A stretch of DNA of 64,000 nt from Oceanibaculum nanhaiense (GTDB lineage Bacteria; Pseudomonadota; Alphaproteobacteria; Oceanibaculales; Oceanibaculaceae): NCBI RefSeq assembly GCF_002148795.1, contig NZ_MPOB01000006.1, forward strand, positions 186,001 to 250,000, written 5' to 3'. The position numbers and the translations under genes were made by a program. Position 1 is the stretch's first letter, and every line of letters begins with the position of its first letter. Positions 8,877-17,182 of this stretch are shown here, one piece after another. A model generated the notes under the pieces. The model was not told where the DNA came from, made no database searches, and worked only from the letters and a program-made list of their open reading frames with translations.

Positions 8877-9371
8877 CTACTCCTCGACCGCGTCCACGTC
8901 GATCGGCACGCCGGGCGCGTATTTCGTGGTCTGCAGCACCTGCATGGTCTTCACGTGGTTCACGTTGGGGGCGGCGGTCAGCCGCTCGTCCACGAAGGTC
9001 TTGTAGGCGTCCCAGTTCTCCGCCACGACCTTCAGCAGGAAATCCGCCTCGCCGGCCAGCATGTGGCACTCGCGCACCTCGGCCCAGCCATTGACGGTAT
9101 CCTCGAAGATGCGCAGATCGGCCTTGGCCTGGCTGGACAGGCCGATCAGCGCGAACACCGTCAGCTCGTAGCCCAGCAGCTCGGGCGCGATATCGGCGTG
9201 GTAGCCGCGGATGAAGCCCGCCTCCTCCAGCGCGCGCACGCGGCGCAGGCAGGGCGGTGCAGAGATGCCGGCGCGGCGCGCCAGATCCACATTGGTCATC
9301 CGGCCCTGCTGCTGCAGATCGTCGAGGATGCGCCGGTCGATACGGTCGAGTTTCACGCGCCGGGTCGGCAT
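8877..9371 (-). CDS. Lrp/AsnC family transcriptional regulator
   Basis: 164 residues: N-terminal winged helix-turn-helix (about 8-60; LDRIDRRILDDLQQQGRMTNVDLARRAG-type pattern, with SAPPCLRRVRALE as recognition region) and a C-terminal RAM/AsnC ligand-binding domain (about 70-150; ECHMLAGEADFLLKV). Proteins of this type sense amino acids or related metabolites and often repress their own gene. The ATG at 9371 has AAGGAA upstream; the open frame continues much further upstream but only as antisense of the next gene. It is convergent with the formate dehydrogenase operon (3-base gap), and its upstream region carries TTGCGCAA repeats that are good candidates for self-binding. Target genes are unknown. 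Confidence 0.9.
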   Translation of the reverse strand: MPTRRVKLDRIDRRILDDLQQQGRMTNVDLARRAGISAPPCLRRVRALEEAGFIRGYHADIAPELLGYELTVFALIGLSSQAKADLRIFEDTVNGWAEVRECHMLAGEADFLLKVVAENWDAYKTFVDERLTAAPNVNHVKTMQVLQTTKYAPGVPIDVDAVEE

Positions 9372-9427
9372 AAGGCTTCCTTGAAGAGTGACGGGGTTTG
9401 ATTTCGGGCATCCATACTGGCCCAAAT

Positions 9428-9478
9428 TTGCGCAACTATATAACAACAAGCCGCAAGTCGTGCAATTATGTTGCGCAA
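9428..9478. promoter_or_regulatory. Candidate Lrp-family operator repeats
   Basis: In the divergent region between the Lrp gene and the ELM1-family gene, TTGCGCAAC (9428-9436) faces GTTGCGCAA (9470-9478). A related GTGCAATTA lies at 9460-9468. TTGCGCAA is itself a palindrome, and the 42-base phasing is about four helical turns, as expected for an octameric Lrp-type wrapper. The stretch is AT-richer than its surroundings. Binding is inferred, not shown. Confidence 0.5.
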
Positions 9479-9575
9479 TTTTTTTACCCGCCCCGCTTCC
9501 GCTGGCGGCTTGCCGGAAGCAGCCCGGCATGTCAGTTTGCCGCCCCTTTACAGCGCTTTCGGGATTCACGCCGCA

Positions 9576-10553
9576 ATGAACACATCCGCACTGACCTGCT
9601 GGGTGGTGACCGACGGCAAGGTCGGCATGGAGATTCAGGCCATCGGTCTTGCCGAGGCGCTGGGCATCGAGCCGGTGGTGAAGCGCATCGCCCCTGCCCT
9701 GCCCTGGCGCTGGCTGCCGCCATCGCCGCTGTGGGCCTCGCTCTCCGCCGCCGGGCCGGACGGCGACCGTCTGGACCCGCCCTTCCCCGATATCCTGATC
9801 GCCAGCGGCCGGCAGTCGGCCGGCCCCGCCATTGCCATGCGCAAGGCGAGCGGCGGCAGGACCTTTACCGTGCAGATCCAGGACCCGAAGGTCGATCCCC
9901 GGCATTTCGACCTGATGATCGTGCCGGAACATGACACGGTGCGCGGCGAGAATGTGTTCACCACCTTCGGCTCGCTGAACCGCGTCACCCGCGCCCGCCT
10001 GGATGCGGAGGCAGCAAAGTTCGCGCCGCAGCTGGCCCATCTGCCGCGCCCGCTGGTCACCGTCTCGGTCGGCGGCAGCAACGACCGCTACCGGCTGGAC
10101 AGGGCCGCCATCGACGATCTCAGCGACAGGCTGCTGGCCCTGGTGCGGGAGCGCGGTGTCGGGCTTGCCGTCACGCCCTCGCGGCGCACCGGTGCGGAAA
10201 ACGAACGCCGGCTGCGCGACCGGCTGGCCGGCGCGCCGGCTGTGGTCTGGGACGGTACGGGCGAGAACCCCTATTTCGGCTATCTGGGCCTCGCCGACCA
10301 TCTGGTCGTCACCTGCGATTCGGTGAACATGGTCTCGGAAGCCTGCGCCACCGGCAAGCCGGTGCATGTCGTCATGCTGGAAGGCAGCGGCAGCGCCAAG
10401 TTCGGGCGGTTCCACGACGCGATGCGCGAAGCCGGCTATACAAGGCCCTTCACCGGCGCGCTGGAGGACTGGACCTACACGCCGCTGGACGAGACCGCCC
10501 GCGCCGCCGCCGAGGTGACGCGGAGGCTGGCGCTGCGACACCGTGAATCATGA
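9576..10553 (+). CDS. ELM1/GtrOC1 family glycosyltransferase-like protein
   Basis: 325 residues of the Mito_fiss_Elm1 family (PF06258), named after plant ELM1 but widespread in alphaproteobacteria. Visible family segments are WVVTDGKVGMEIQAIGLAEALG near the N-terminus, FPDILIASGRQS, QIQDPKVDPRHFDLMIVPEHD, TVSVGGSNDRYRL and VVTCDSVNMVSEAC. The last resembles the nucleotide-sugar side of GT-B enzymes, and the fold is thought to be glycosyltransferase-like; the bacterial role is unknown. The ATG at 9576 was chosen because the conserved domain starts a few residues later. It may be co-transcribed with the 2OG oxygenase gene 63 bases downstream. Confidence 0.8.
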   Translation: MNTSALTCWVVTDGKVGMEIQAIGLAEALGIEPVVKRIAPALPWRWLPPSPLWASLSAAGPDGDRLDPPFPDILIASGRQSAGPAIAMRKASGGRTFTVQIQDPKVDPRHFDLMIVPEHDTVRGENVFTTFGSLNRVTRARLDAEAAKFAPQLAHLPRPLVTVSVGGSNDRYRLDRAAIDDLSDRLLALVRERGVGLAVTPSRRTGAENERRLRDRLAGAPAVVWDGTGENPYFGYLGLADHLVVTCDSVNMVSEACATGKPVHVVMLEGSGSAKFGRFHDAMREAGYTRPFTGALEDWTYTPLDETARAAAEVTRRLALRHRES

Positions 10554-10616
10554 CGGTGCGTTGTAATTGACGGCGGCGGGCCGTACATATTCGATCAGGC
10601 AAATGGATGGCCCGCT

Positions 10617-11243
10617 ATGAGCATGATCGACCTCGACTCCTTTCGCGCGAAGACGCTGGAAAGCGACCCCTTCCCCTATCTGGTGCTGGATAATTTCGTG
10701 CAGCCCGAACTGGCCGCCGAGATCGGGCGCGACTTCCCCGACATCGGCAAGGGCGGCAGCTTCGATTTGTCCACCGTCAGCCCCGGCCCGGCCATGCAGG
10801 CACTGATCGACGAACTGCAAGGCGATGCCGTGCGCGATGCCTTCGCCGCGAAGTTTGGAATCGACCTGACCGACCGGCCCACCACCTTCACCCTGCGCGG
10901 CATGAGCCGGGAGAAGGATGGCCGCATCCACACCGACAGCAAGACCAAGCTGATCACCGTGCTGATCTACCTGAACGCCGACTGGCAGGATGGCGCCGAG
11001 GGCGGCAAGCTGCGCATGCTGCGCTCCCCCTCCGACCTGGAGGATTACGTCGCCGAGGTCTCGCCCGGCTTCGGCACCATGGTCGCCTTCAAATGCGTGG
11101 AGAATGCCTGGCACGGCCACAAGCCCTTCGTCGGCCAGCGCCGCTCCATCCAGCTGAACTGGGTGGTCAGCGAGGAAGCCGTGGCCGCCAGCCGCAGCCG
11201 GCACCGGATTTCCGCCTTCTTCAAGAAGCTGTTGCCGGCCTGA
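10617..11243 (+). CDS. 2-oxoglutarate/Fe(II)-dependent oxygenase (prolyl-4-hydroxylase-like)
   Basis: 208 residues with a double-stranded beta-helix fold pattern. The iron triad can be read as His105-x-Asp107 (RIHTDSKT) and a distal His166 or His168 (AWHGHKPF), with a 2-oxoglutarate-binding Arg at 175/176 (QRRSIQL). The strand TVLIYLNADW with a GGKLRML turn is typical of P4H-like small oxygenases. No signal peptide, so it is probably cytosolic. It is followed 47 bases later by a large gene of unknown function on the same strand; this class of enzyme often modifies surface-polysaccharide or peptide substrates made by neighbours. The substrate cannot be deduced. Confidence 0.78.
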   Translation: MSMIDLDSFRAKTLESDPFPYLVLDNFVQPELAAEIGRDFPDIGKGGSFDLSTVSPGPAMQALIDELQGDAVRDAFAAKFGIDLTDRPTTFTLRGMSREKDGRIHTDSKTKLITVLIYLNADWQDGAEGGKLRMLRSPSDLEDYVAEVSPGFGTMVAFKCVENAWHGHKPFVGQRRSIQLNWVVSEEAVAASRSRHRISAFFKKLLPA

Positions 11244-11290
11244 CCGGCGCCGCTTTCTCCCGATAACAAGAAACCGAAAAGCGACGCGAC

Positions 11291-13204
11291 ATGGCGCTGA
11301 AGATCGAGACCTTCAACAATCTGACCGGCGGGCATGCCTTCTTCAAGGCGATCGGCCATCCGCTCTCGCTGGCGCCGATCACGGCGCTGCTGAAGAAGCT
11401 GGGCAAGGCCGGGCCGGTCGCAATCTATGATCCGCTGGGCTTCCTGCAACCCTTCGCGGAAATCCACGGCCTTGGCGCGCTGAGCCTCGCCGGCCTCTAT
11501 GTCCAGAATATCGACAAGGTGGGCGAGAGCCTGCTCGGCCAGCCGGCGCAGCCGGTGACGGCGCTGCGCGACAGCGGCGCGAAAGCGGTGTTCGTCGCCG
11601 CCTACGATGCGGCCCGGCTGATCGACCATATCCGCCATCTGGTGCCCGCAGGGGCGCAAATCGTCTCGCTGGACGATGCCCGCCTGCCCGAGGCGATGCT
11701 GACCAACCGGCGCACTTATCTCGATCCGCTGAACTTCGCCACCAACATCGCGCTGTTCCGCGACGAAGGCGGCCATCATACCCGCGTGGTAACGGCGAAT
11801 TACTGGGCCGGCTATGGCGCCACGGGCGTGTCGCTCTGGTGCTGCCTGTTCGATGCCGAGGGCAACCGTCTGGCCGACTGGCGCGAGAGCCTGCCGGACG
11901 CCGCCGCCAGCGTGGTGCTGGACAGCCGGCAAATCCGCGCGCGGCTCGGCCTCGGCGATTTCTGCGGCAGTCTGTTCCTGCACGCTATCGGCGTGCGTGG
12001 CCATGATGTGGTGAAATACGCGCTGGACACCTATGGCGACGAACCCTCGGTGCTGTCCTGTACCCATGACGCCAATGCCTGGCCCGCCGATTTCTATGCC
12101 GGCCTGCCGGCCCCGGCGGAGGGCGAAAAAGTGCTGCTGTGGCTGCAGAACGCCCATCCCAGCCCGATCCCGGCCGGCGGCATCGGCCTGAACCTGATGG
12201 GTAGCCCGGAGATCGCCTGGCTCGACCGGGAAATCCCCGGCTTCGGCAGTCATGCGCTGGAAGTGGCCGAGCTGCTGCCCGATGCGCGCTGGCCGCAACA
12301 GATCGAGATCCAGGCCGGCAAATATATCGTCCGCCCGCGCTATGAGGTGGTGCAGGCGAATGGCCGCCGCCGCATCGCCCATGCCAATGTGGAGCGCGTC
12401 GATCTGAAGCCCGATCCGCGCCTGCCGGAGATTTCCAACCTGATGGGCAAGGGCTTCGTGCTGCCGGCCCCGGTGCTGCCGACAGACCGCTTCGAATCGG
12501 TGCTGCTGCCGACGCCGATGGCGACGACCCAGGACACGCTGCCGGTCTCGGTCGCCATCTATGACGAGACGGGCCGCGAGGTGGCGCAGCAGCGCCTCGG
12601 CACGCTGAAGCGCAGCGACAGCGTGGCGGTCGAGTTGAAAGAGATGATCGACGGCCAACTGAAGGGCGGCTATGGCCATGTCGAGCTGCTGTACGATTTC
12701 GCCGATGGCGGCGCCGGCGATGGCTGGCTGCACGGTCTGTTCCGCTATCGCGATAAGCTGACCGGCCATGCCGCCGATTCCAGCTTCGGCGCGCACATCT
12801 TCAACACGGTGCTGACCTATAAAAACGAGCCGCAGAGCTATGCCGGCCGCGCGCCCGGCCTTTCGACCCGGCTGTTCCTGCGCCTCGGTTCCGAACCGCT
12901 GGACACCATCTGCCATCTGATCTACCCGGCCTCCACACCATGGCACGGCACGTCACAGACGGACTTGGTGCTGACATCCGCCGCGGGTGCGGAGATCGCG
13001 ACAAAGCGGGTGGAGATCGCCTGTTCCGGCAGCTTCTTCTTCCGCTATTCCGAGGTGTTCGACGAGGCCACGCGGGCGAAGGCCGGCGACGGCGCCTATA
13101 TCCTGATCCGCGACGTGACCTGCAGGCTGTTCGGTTTCCACGGTTTGATCCGCGAGGCGGGCCCGGACGGCGCCTTCAGCCTTGACCACATGTTCGGCTT
13201 CTAG
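11291..13204 (+). CDS. Conserved-looking 637-residue protein of unknown function
   Basis: Not recognised as a known family. It has no signal peptide and no membrane segment. Residues 1-130 look like an alpha/beta domain (VAIYDPLGFLQPFAEIHG, AKAVFVAAYDAARLIDHI, IVSLDDARLPE) reminiscent of nucleotide- or sugar-binding Rossmann folds. Residues about 140-330 include a His-Asn-Asp stretch (SCTHDANAWPADFY). The C-terminal half is beta-rich (VSVAIYDETGREVAQQRL, GHVELLYDF, RLFLRLGSEP), suggesting beta-sandwich modules. It starts 47 bases after the 2OG oxygenase and 14 bases before the GNAT acetyltransferase, so the three are likely one transcript. A role in modifying a shared product is possible but unproven. 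Confidence 0.7.
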   Translation: MALKIETFNNLTGGHAFFKAIGHPLSLAPITALLKKLGKAGPVAIYDPLGFLQPFAEIHGLGALSLAGLYVQNIDKVGESLLGQPAQPVTALRDSGAKAVFVAAYDAARLIDHIRHLVPAGAQIVSLDDARLPEAMLTNRRTYLDPLNFATNIALFRDEGGHHTRVVTANYWAGYGATGVSLWCCLFDAEGNRLADWRESLPDAAASVVLDSRQIRARLGLGDFCGSLFLHAIGVRGHDVVKYALDTYGDEPSVLSCTHDANAWPADFYAGLPAPAEGEKVLLWLQNAHPSPIPAGGIGLNLMGSPEIAWLDREIPGFGSHALEVAELLPDARWPQQIEIQAGKYIVRPRYEVVQANGRRRIAHANVERVDLKPDPRLPEISNLMGKGFVLPAPVLPTDRFESVLLPTPMATTQDTLPVSVAIYDETGREVAQQRLGTLKRSDSVAVELKEMIDGQLKGGYGHVELLYDFADGGAGDGWLHGLFRYRDKLTGHAADSSFGAHIFNTVLTYKNEPQSYAGRAPGLSTRLFLRLGSEPLDTICHLIYPASTPWHGTSQTDLVLTSAAGAEIATKRVEIACSGSFFFRYSEVFDEATRAKAGDGAYILIRDVTCRLFGFHGLIREAGPDGAFSLDHMFGF

Positions 13205-13218
13205 CCCCCTGCCGGACG

Positions 13219-13719
13219 ATGACGGACATCCGCCTGCGTCTGGCCGGTGCTGAGGATATCCCGGCCATCGCCGGGCTGATCCGCGACATCGACCTGTATT
13301 ACCGCTCGCCGGATGCGCAGACCGTCGAAGCGACGGAAGCCGGGCTGCGCCAGCATGATTTCGGCGGCTCGGCCAAATTCGAGATTCTGCTGGCGGAGAT
13401 CGATGAGGGTCAGGGCTGGCAGGCCGCCGGCATCGCCACGCTGGCGACGCTCTATTCCACCAACGCCTCGCGGCCGGCCTTCTTCATCAAGGATCTGTTC
13501 GTGCGGGACGCCTGGCGCGGCCATGGGCTGGGCCGCAAGCTGATGCGCCGGATCGCGGCGCTGGCGCTGGAACGCGATTACGCCCGCATCGACTGGACGG
13601 CCGAGACGGGCAGTCCGGATACGCTGCGCTTCTACGATTCCATCGGCGCGCAGCGGCGGGAGGAGAAAATCTTCTTCCGCCTGAATGGCGAGAACCTCCG
13701 CACGCTGGCGGAGGAATAA
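13219..13719 (+). CDS. GNAT family N-acetyltransferase
   Basis: 166 residues with the GNAT layout: N-terminal strand IRLRLAGAEDIPAIAGLI, central beta-strands, then the acetyl-CoA pyrophosphate-binding region DLFVRDAWRGHGLGRKLMRRI (R-x-x-G-x-G/A consensus) and a terminal ARIDWTAETGSPDTLRFYDSIGA segment. It transfers an acetyl group from acetyl-CoA to an amine; the substrate is unknown. It lies 14 bases downstream of the 637-residue unknown gene and ends just before a bidirectional terminator shared with rpsU. Confidence 0.87.
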   Translation: MTDIRLRLAGAEDIPAIAGLIRDIDLYYRSPDAQTVEATEAGLRQHDFGGSAKFEILLAEIDEGQGWQAAGIATLATLYSTNASRPAFFIKDLFVRDAWRGHGLGRKLMRRIAALALERDYARIDWTAETGSPDTLRFYDSIGAQRREEKIFFRLNGENLRTLAEE

Positions 13720-13739
13720 CCCCTTACGCCAACACAAAA

Positions 13740-13760
13740 AGCCGCCTCACCGAGGCGGCT
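13740..13760 (-). terminator. Rho-independent terminator between GNAT gene and rpsU
   Basis: GCCGCCTC (13741-13748), three-base loop, GAGGCGGC (13752-13759): a perfect 8-bp GC stem, extended by an A-T pair. On the minus strand it is followed by TTTTTGTGTT, a good U-tract for rpsU; on the plus strand the tail is TTCATCATG, so it probably also ends the GNAT transcript less efficiently. Confidence 0.85.
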
Positions 13761-13793
13761 TCATCATGTCCCGTGCAAGGGAAGAAGGGCTGT

Positions 13794-13997
13794 TTAGAAG
13801 CCCTCGCGCTCCAGGCGCTTGCGCAGCAGCTTACGATGCCGGCGCACAGCTTCCGCCTTTTCGCGGGCGCGCTTCTCGGACGGCTTTTCGTAATTACGGC
13901 GCAGCTTCATCTCCCGGAAGACACCTTCACGCTGCATCTTCTTCTTGAGGGCGCGGAGGGCCTGGTCGACATTGTTGTCACGGACGACTACTTGCAC
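13794..13997 (-). CDS. rpsU: 30S ribosomal protein S21
   Basis: 67 residues, matching the alphaproteobacterial bS21 length: [20 protein letters not shown] at the N-terminus, then [11 protein letters not shown] and a very basic helical tail. S21 sits on the 30S platform near the anti-Shine-Dalgarno region and helps initiation. Translation starts at GTG (13997), with AGGAG about 12 bases upstream, a slightly long spacing. It has its own terminator at 13740-13760 and appears monocistronic. Confidence 0.97.
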   Translation of the reverse strand: MQVVVRDNNVDQALRALKKKMQREGVFREMKLRRNYEKPSEKRAREKAEAVRRHRKLLRKRLEREGF

Positions 13998-14168
13998 GGC
14001 AGATACTGCTCCTAAGGTCTAATTCGTTCAGGACGGATCAGGGCGCGCCATACGGCCCGACCGGCTTCCACCCATCGAGAGGCGCGCTTGATAGCATAAG
14101 CCTTCACGCTTGTGAAGGGGGGGCGAGTCGGCTTTACCGCCACCGCCCCGCACCCCATATTGCTGTTT

Positions 14169-14729
14169 ATGAGCATAAAACAGATCCTGCGCATGGGCCA
14201 CCCCGTACTGGCCCGCATCGCCGACCCGGTCCAGGACCCGGCCAGCCCCGCCATCGCGGCGCTGGTTCAGGATCTGAAGGACAGCCTTGCCGCCGTGGGC
14301 GGAACCGGCCTTGCAGCACCCCAGATCGGCGTGCCGCTGCGCGTTGTCATCTTCGCCGTGCCGCCGCACCGGACGACGGGCGAGCCGGACGACCTGCCGC
14401 AGGAACTGATCGAGCTGATCAACCCGGAGATCGAGCCGCTGGGGCCGGAGATCGCACTGGGCTGGGAAGGCTGCCTGTCGATCCCCGGCATGCGCGGCGA
14501 GGTGCCGCGCCCCACGCGTATCCGCTATCGCGGCCAGCGTCTCGATGGCACCATGGTCGAGCGTGAGGTTGGCGGCTTCCATGCCCGCGTCGTACAGCAT
14601 GAATGCGACCATCTGGACGGGGTGCTCTATCCCCTGCGCATGACCGATATGAGAAGCTTCGGCTTCACCGACGAACTGATCGCCGCCGGCACGGCGGCCC
14701 CGATATCACAACCGGCAAAGGTGTCCTGA
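14169..14729 (+). CDS. def: Peptide deformylase
   Basis: 186 residues. All three family motifs are present: GTGLAAPQIG (motif 1, 45-54), EGCLSIPG with metal ligand Cys102, and QHECDHLDG with metal ligands His144 and His148 and catalytic Glu145. It removes the formyl group from nascent N-termini in the cytoplasm. The ATG at 14169 gives the usual IKQILRMGHPVL N-terminus. It is not beside fmt; instead the COQ9 gene overlaps its stop codon by one base (TGATG), implying coupling. Many alphaproteobacteria have two deformylases, so this may be a paralogue. Confidence 0.94.
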   Translation: MSIKQILRMGHPVLARIADPVQDPASPAIAALVQDLKDSLAAVGGTGLAAPQIGVPLRVVIFAVPPHRTTGEPDDLPQELIELINPEIEPLGPEIALGWEGCLSIPGMRGEVPRPTRIRYRGQRLDGTMVEREVGGFHARVVQHECDHLDGVLYPLRMTDMRSFGFTDELIAAGTAAPISQPAKVS

Positions 14730-15424
14730 TGGCCAGAACCGCAAAAAAGAAGATGGACATGGACGATCTGCCCGCCCTGCGCGACGCGCTGCTGGAGGCA
14801 ACGCTGCCGCACATCGCCTTCGATGGCTGGAGTGTGGCGGCGCTGCGCCATGGCGCCGCCGATATCGACCTGCCGCCCGATGCGGTCGAACGCGCCTTCC
14901 CCGGCGGGGCGGCGGACGCCGTTGCGCATTTCATCGCGCATGCCGACCGCCAGATGCTGGAGGCGCTGGACAGGCTGGACCTGCCGTCGATGAAGGTGCG
15001 CGAGCGTATCGCCACCGCGATCCGCGTGCGGCTGGAACAGGCCGCCGACCATAAGGAAGCGGTGCGCAAGGCGCTGGCCTTCACCGCCCTGCCGCAGCAT
15101 GCCGGCCTGGCGCTGAAATCGCTCTACCGCACGGTGGACGCGATCTGGTACGCGGCGGGCGACACCGCGACGGACTATAATTTCTACACCAAGCGCGCCC
15201 TGCTGGCCGGGGTCTATTCCTCGACGCTGCTGTACTGGCTGGAGGATAAGTCGGAGGGTCACGAGGCGAGCTGGAACTTCCTCGACCGCCGCATCGCCAA
15301 TGTCATGAGCATCCCGAAGCTGACCGGCAAGCTGCGTGGTGTGGCCAGCAAGCTGCCCAACCCCTTCCTGCTGTTCAAGGGGCCGAAGGGCGGGCGGCGC
15401 GGCCCGTTCCGGCCTGCCGCCTAA
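14729..15424 (+). CDS. COQ9 family ubiquinone biosynthesis protein
   Basis: 231 residues of the COQ9 family: a TetR-like helical N-terminus followed by the conserved C-terminal domain with VDAIWYAAGDTATDYNFYTKR and the GVYSSTLLYWLEDKSEGHEASWNFLDRRI-type segment. COQ9 binds isoprenoid lipids and presents quinone intermediates to the COQ7 hydroxylase in mitochondria; the alphaproteobacterial homologue is presumed to do likewise at the inner membrane. The start overlaps the def stop by one base. The C-terminal tail is short and basic (KGPKGGRRGPF). Confidence 0.9.
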   Translation: MARTAKKKMDMDDLPALRDALLEATLPHIAFDGWSVAALRHGAADIDLPPDAVERAFPGGAADAVAHFIAHADRQMLEALDRLDLPSMKVRERIATAIRVRLEQAADHKEAVRKALAFTALPQHAGLALKSLYRTVDAIWYAAGDTATDYNFYTKRALLAGVYSSTLLYWLEDKSEGHEASWNFLDRRIANVMSIPKLTGKLRGVASKLPNPFLLFKGPKGGRRGPFRPAA

Positions 15425-15434
15425 CTGACCCCGC

Positions 15435-16829
15435 CTAATCCGGCCAGACAGCCTCGTGGCTGCCGAGCGGCATTGAGGGCCGGTCCCAGCGCGGCGGCGT
15501 TTCCGATAATAGTCCGGCATGGCGCACGGCGGTCAGCTGCCCGAAGCCCGATGGGCTCTCTTCCAGCAGGTCGGCGACATCATCTTGTGACGGATCGGCT
15601 GCCGAGAAACCGCCCTCAATGCGGCCCAGCCCGCGCAGCCAGTGCCCGGTCTGCGCCAGCGACACCCGGACATGCCAGCTGCCCCCCTCGCTCATCTGCC
15701 GGGCCAGCGCGGCCATCGCGCCATAGGCCATCAGATAGCCCGACGCATGGTCGAGCGCCTGCGCCGGCAGCGGCTTCGGCCCGTCGATGCCGGCGGCCTC
15801 GGCTTCCGCCACATTCAGGCCGGACGCGGTCTGCACCAGCGAATCGAAACCGCGCCGTCCGGCCCAAGGCCCCTCATGCCCATAGGCCGACAGCGTGACA
15901 TAGATGATCCCGGGACGGATCGCCGCAGCCTGCTCCGGCCCGAAGCCGAGCGACCCAATGCCGCCAGGGCGATAGCCCTGGATCAGCACATTGGCGCCGC
16001 GCAACAGCGCCTCGAACCGCGCCTTGTCCGCCGCCGCCCGCAGATCGAGCTGCGCCGACAGCTTGCCGCGCCCGGTATCGATCACCAGCGGTTCGACCGA
16101 GGGCAGATGCGGCGCCGTTACCAGCAGCACATCGGCGCCATGCGCCGCCAGCGTGCGCCCGCCGACCGGCCCGGCAATGATCCGCGTGAGGTCCAGCACC
16201 CGCACGCCGGAGAGCGGCCTGTCTCCTGATGGCAGCATCAGCGGCGGAGCCTCGCCGATCTTCTCCAGGCTCATCAGCGGCAGCGCGGCAACCGCCTGCC
16301 CCTGCGGGTGCGCGTCCCATTCCGCGAAGCTGCGCATGGCGGTGACGACCAGCTTCGCCGCAGCGGCCTTCTGCTCGAAATCCTCCGCCCTCCAGCCCTT
16401 CAGCGCCTCGGCCACGGCCTCGCGCTCGCCGGCACAGCCGAGGATCGCCAGCACGCCCTCGTGGTGATGCGGGAAATTGGTGTGCAGCCGCACCCAGCGC
16501 CCGTCGCCGCAGCGATAAGTACCGGCAATGCTGTCCCACAGCTCCGGTGCCGGGCCGCCATCGACGCGCAGATAGCGTTCGCTGCGGAACTCTGCGGCGG
16601 CATGGCGCATATCGACGCTGACCGACTGTTCCCGGCCGCTGCGCAGCCGGTCCAGCGCCGCCGCCGCCAGTGCAGAGGCGGCGATGCTGGCCTGTGCCGC
16701 CGTGCCGACCGCGAAGGAGGATGGCAGGGCCGGCTCCGCCCCGGTCAGGGTGACGCGCGACAGTGCCGCCTCCGGCTGGCCCAGCAGCCGCCACAGGTCG
16801 GAAAGCGCGGCAGCGGGACCCCTCGCCAT
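15435..16829 (-). CDS. Class III CoA-transferase (CaiB/BaiF) with unusual domain order
   Basis: 464 residues. The family N-terminal signature (SGVRVLDLTRIIAGPVGG) does not appear until about residue 208; it is followed by a TLSAYGHEGPWAGRRGFD segment and the likely catalytic Asp in ALDHASGYLMAYGA. The first ~200 residues instead resemble the second half of an ordinary family member: AAQASIAASALAAAALDRL with SGREQSVSVDMRHAA, then TYRCGDGRWVRLHTNFPHH. The protein therefore reads as C-half followed by N-half, with the YGA/ALxR...G segment present twice. It should move CoA between acids; the substrates are unknown. The start is ATG 16829 (or GTG 16832). The cupin gene lies immediately upstream. 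Confidence 0.82.
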   Translation of the reverse strand: MARGPAAALSDLWRLLGQPEAALSRVTLTGAEPALPSSFAVGTAAQASIAASALAAAALDRLRSGREQSVSVDMRHAAAEFRSERYLRVDGGPAPELWDSIAGTYRCGDGRWVRLHTNFPHHHEGVLAILGCAGEREAVAEALKGWRAEDFEQKAAAAKLVVTAMRSFAEWDAHPQGQAVAALPLMSLEKIGEAPPLMLPSGDRPLSGVRVLDLTRIIAGPVGGRTLAAHGADVLLVTAPHLPSVEPLVIDTGRGKLSAQLDLRAAADKARFEALLRGANVLIQGYRPGGIGSLGFGPEQAAAIRPGIIYVTLSAYGHEGPWAGRRGFDSLVQTASGLNVAEAEAAGIDGPKPLPAQALDHASGYLMAYGAMAALARQMSEGGSWHVRVSLAQTGHWLRGLGRIEGGFSAADPSQDDVADLLEESPSGFGQLTAVRHAGLLSETPPRWDRPSMPLGSHEAVWPD

Positions 16830-16833
16830 CACA

Positions 16834-17133
16834 TCACCGCGGCGTTTTGAACTCGATCTCGACGAAGACGATCTCGCGGTCGGTCAGGTTGATCACGTCA
16901 TGCTCGACGCCGGCATCGCGATAATAGGAATTCCCCAGCTTTATCGGGCTTTCGGTGCGGCTGCCGTCGGGATGCTGCAGCGTCAGCACGCCGTCCGTCG
17001 TCGGCACCACGACATAATCGTAGCCATGTTTGTGCCAGCCGGTCGCATGGCCCGGCGGAAAGCGCCATTCGGTGACGCAGACACGGTCATTGTCGGCCTG
17101 CTGGGTGGCGATGGCGGCAGGGTAATCGGCCAT
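16834..17133 (-). CDS. Cupin domain protein
   Basis: 99 residues, a single small cupin barrel. Metal-binding-type motif 1 is in GHATGWHKHGYDYVVVP (two His), and motif 2 in SYYRDAGVEHDVINLT (one His). Such proteins can be metal-dependent enzymes or sensors of small acids. The ATG at 17133 has GGAG about 9 bases upstream; the in-frame TTG at 17148 is less likely. It is followed within a few bases by the CoA-transferase on the same strand, so the two probably act on the same acid or its thioester. No substrate can be named. Confidence 0.82.
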   Translation of the reverse strand: MADYPAAIATQQADNDRVCVTEWRFPPGHATGWHKHGYDYVVVPTTDGVLTLQHPDGSRTESPIKLGNSYYRDAGVEHDVINLTDREIVFVEIEFKTPR

Positions 17134-17182
17134 GACGGGAAGCTCCAAAGCTGTAAGGAAGAGTGAGTGCTTTAAGAGCCTG

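Noticed and set aside
9372-10541. Upstream extension of the Lrp frame to a 554-codon protein
   Set aside because: The extra part is antisense to the ELM1-family gene; the conserved Lrp domain and a Shine-Dalgarno place the start at 9371.
14101-14118. CCTTCAC-GCTT-GTGAAGG hairpin between rpsU and def as a terminator
   Set aside because: It lies between divergent promoters and has no T-tract on either strand; at most a small leader or operator element.
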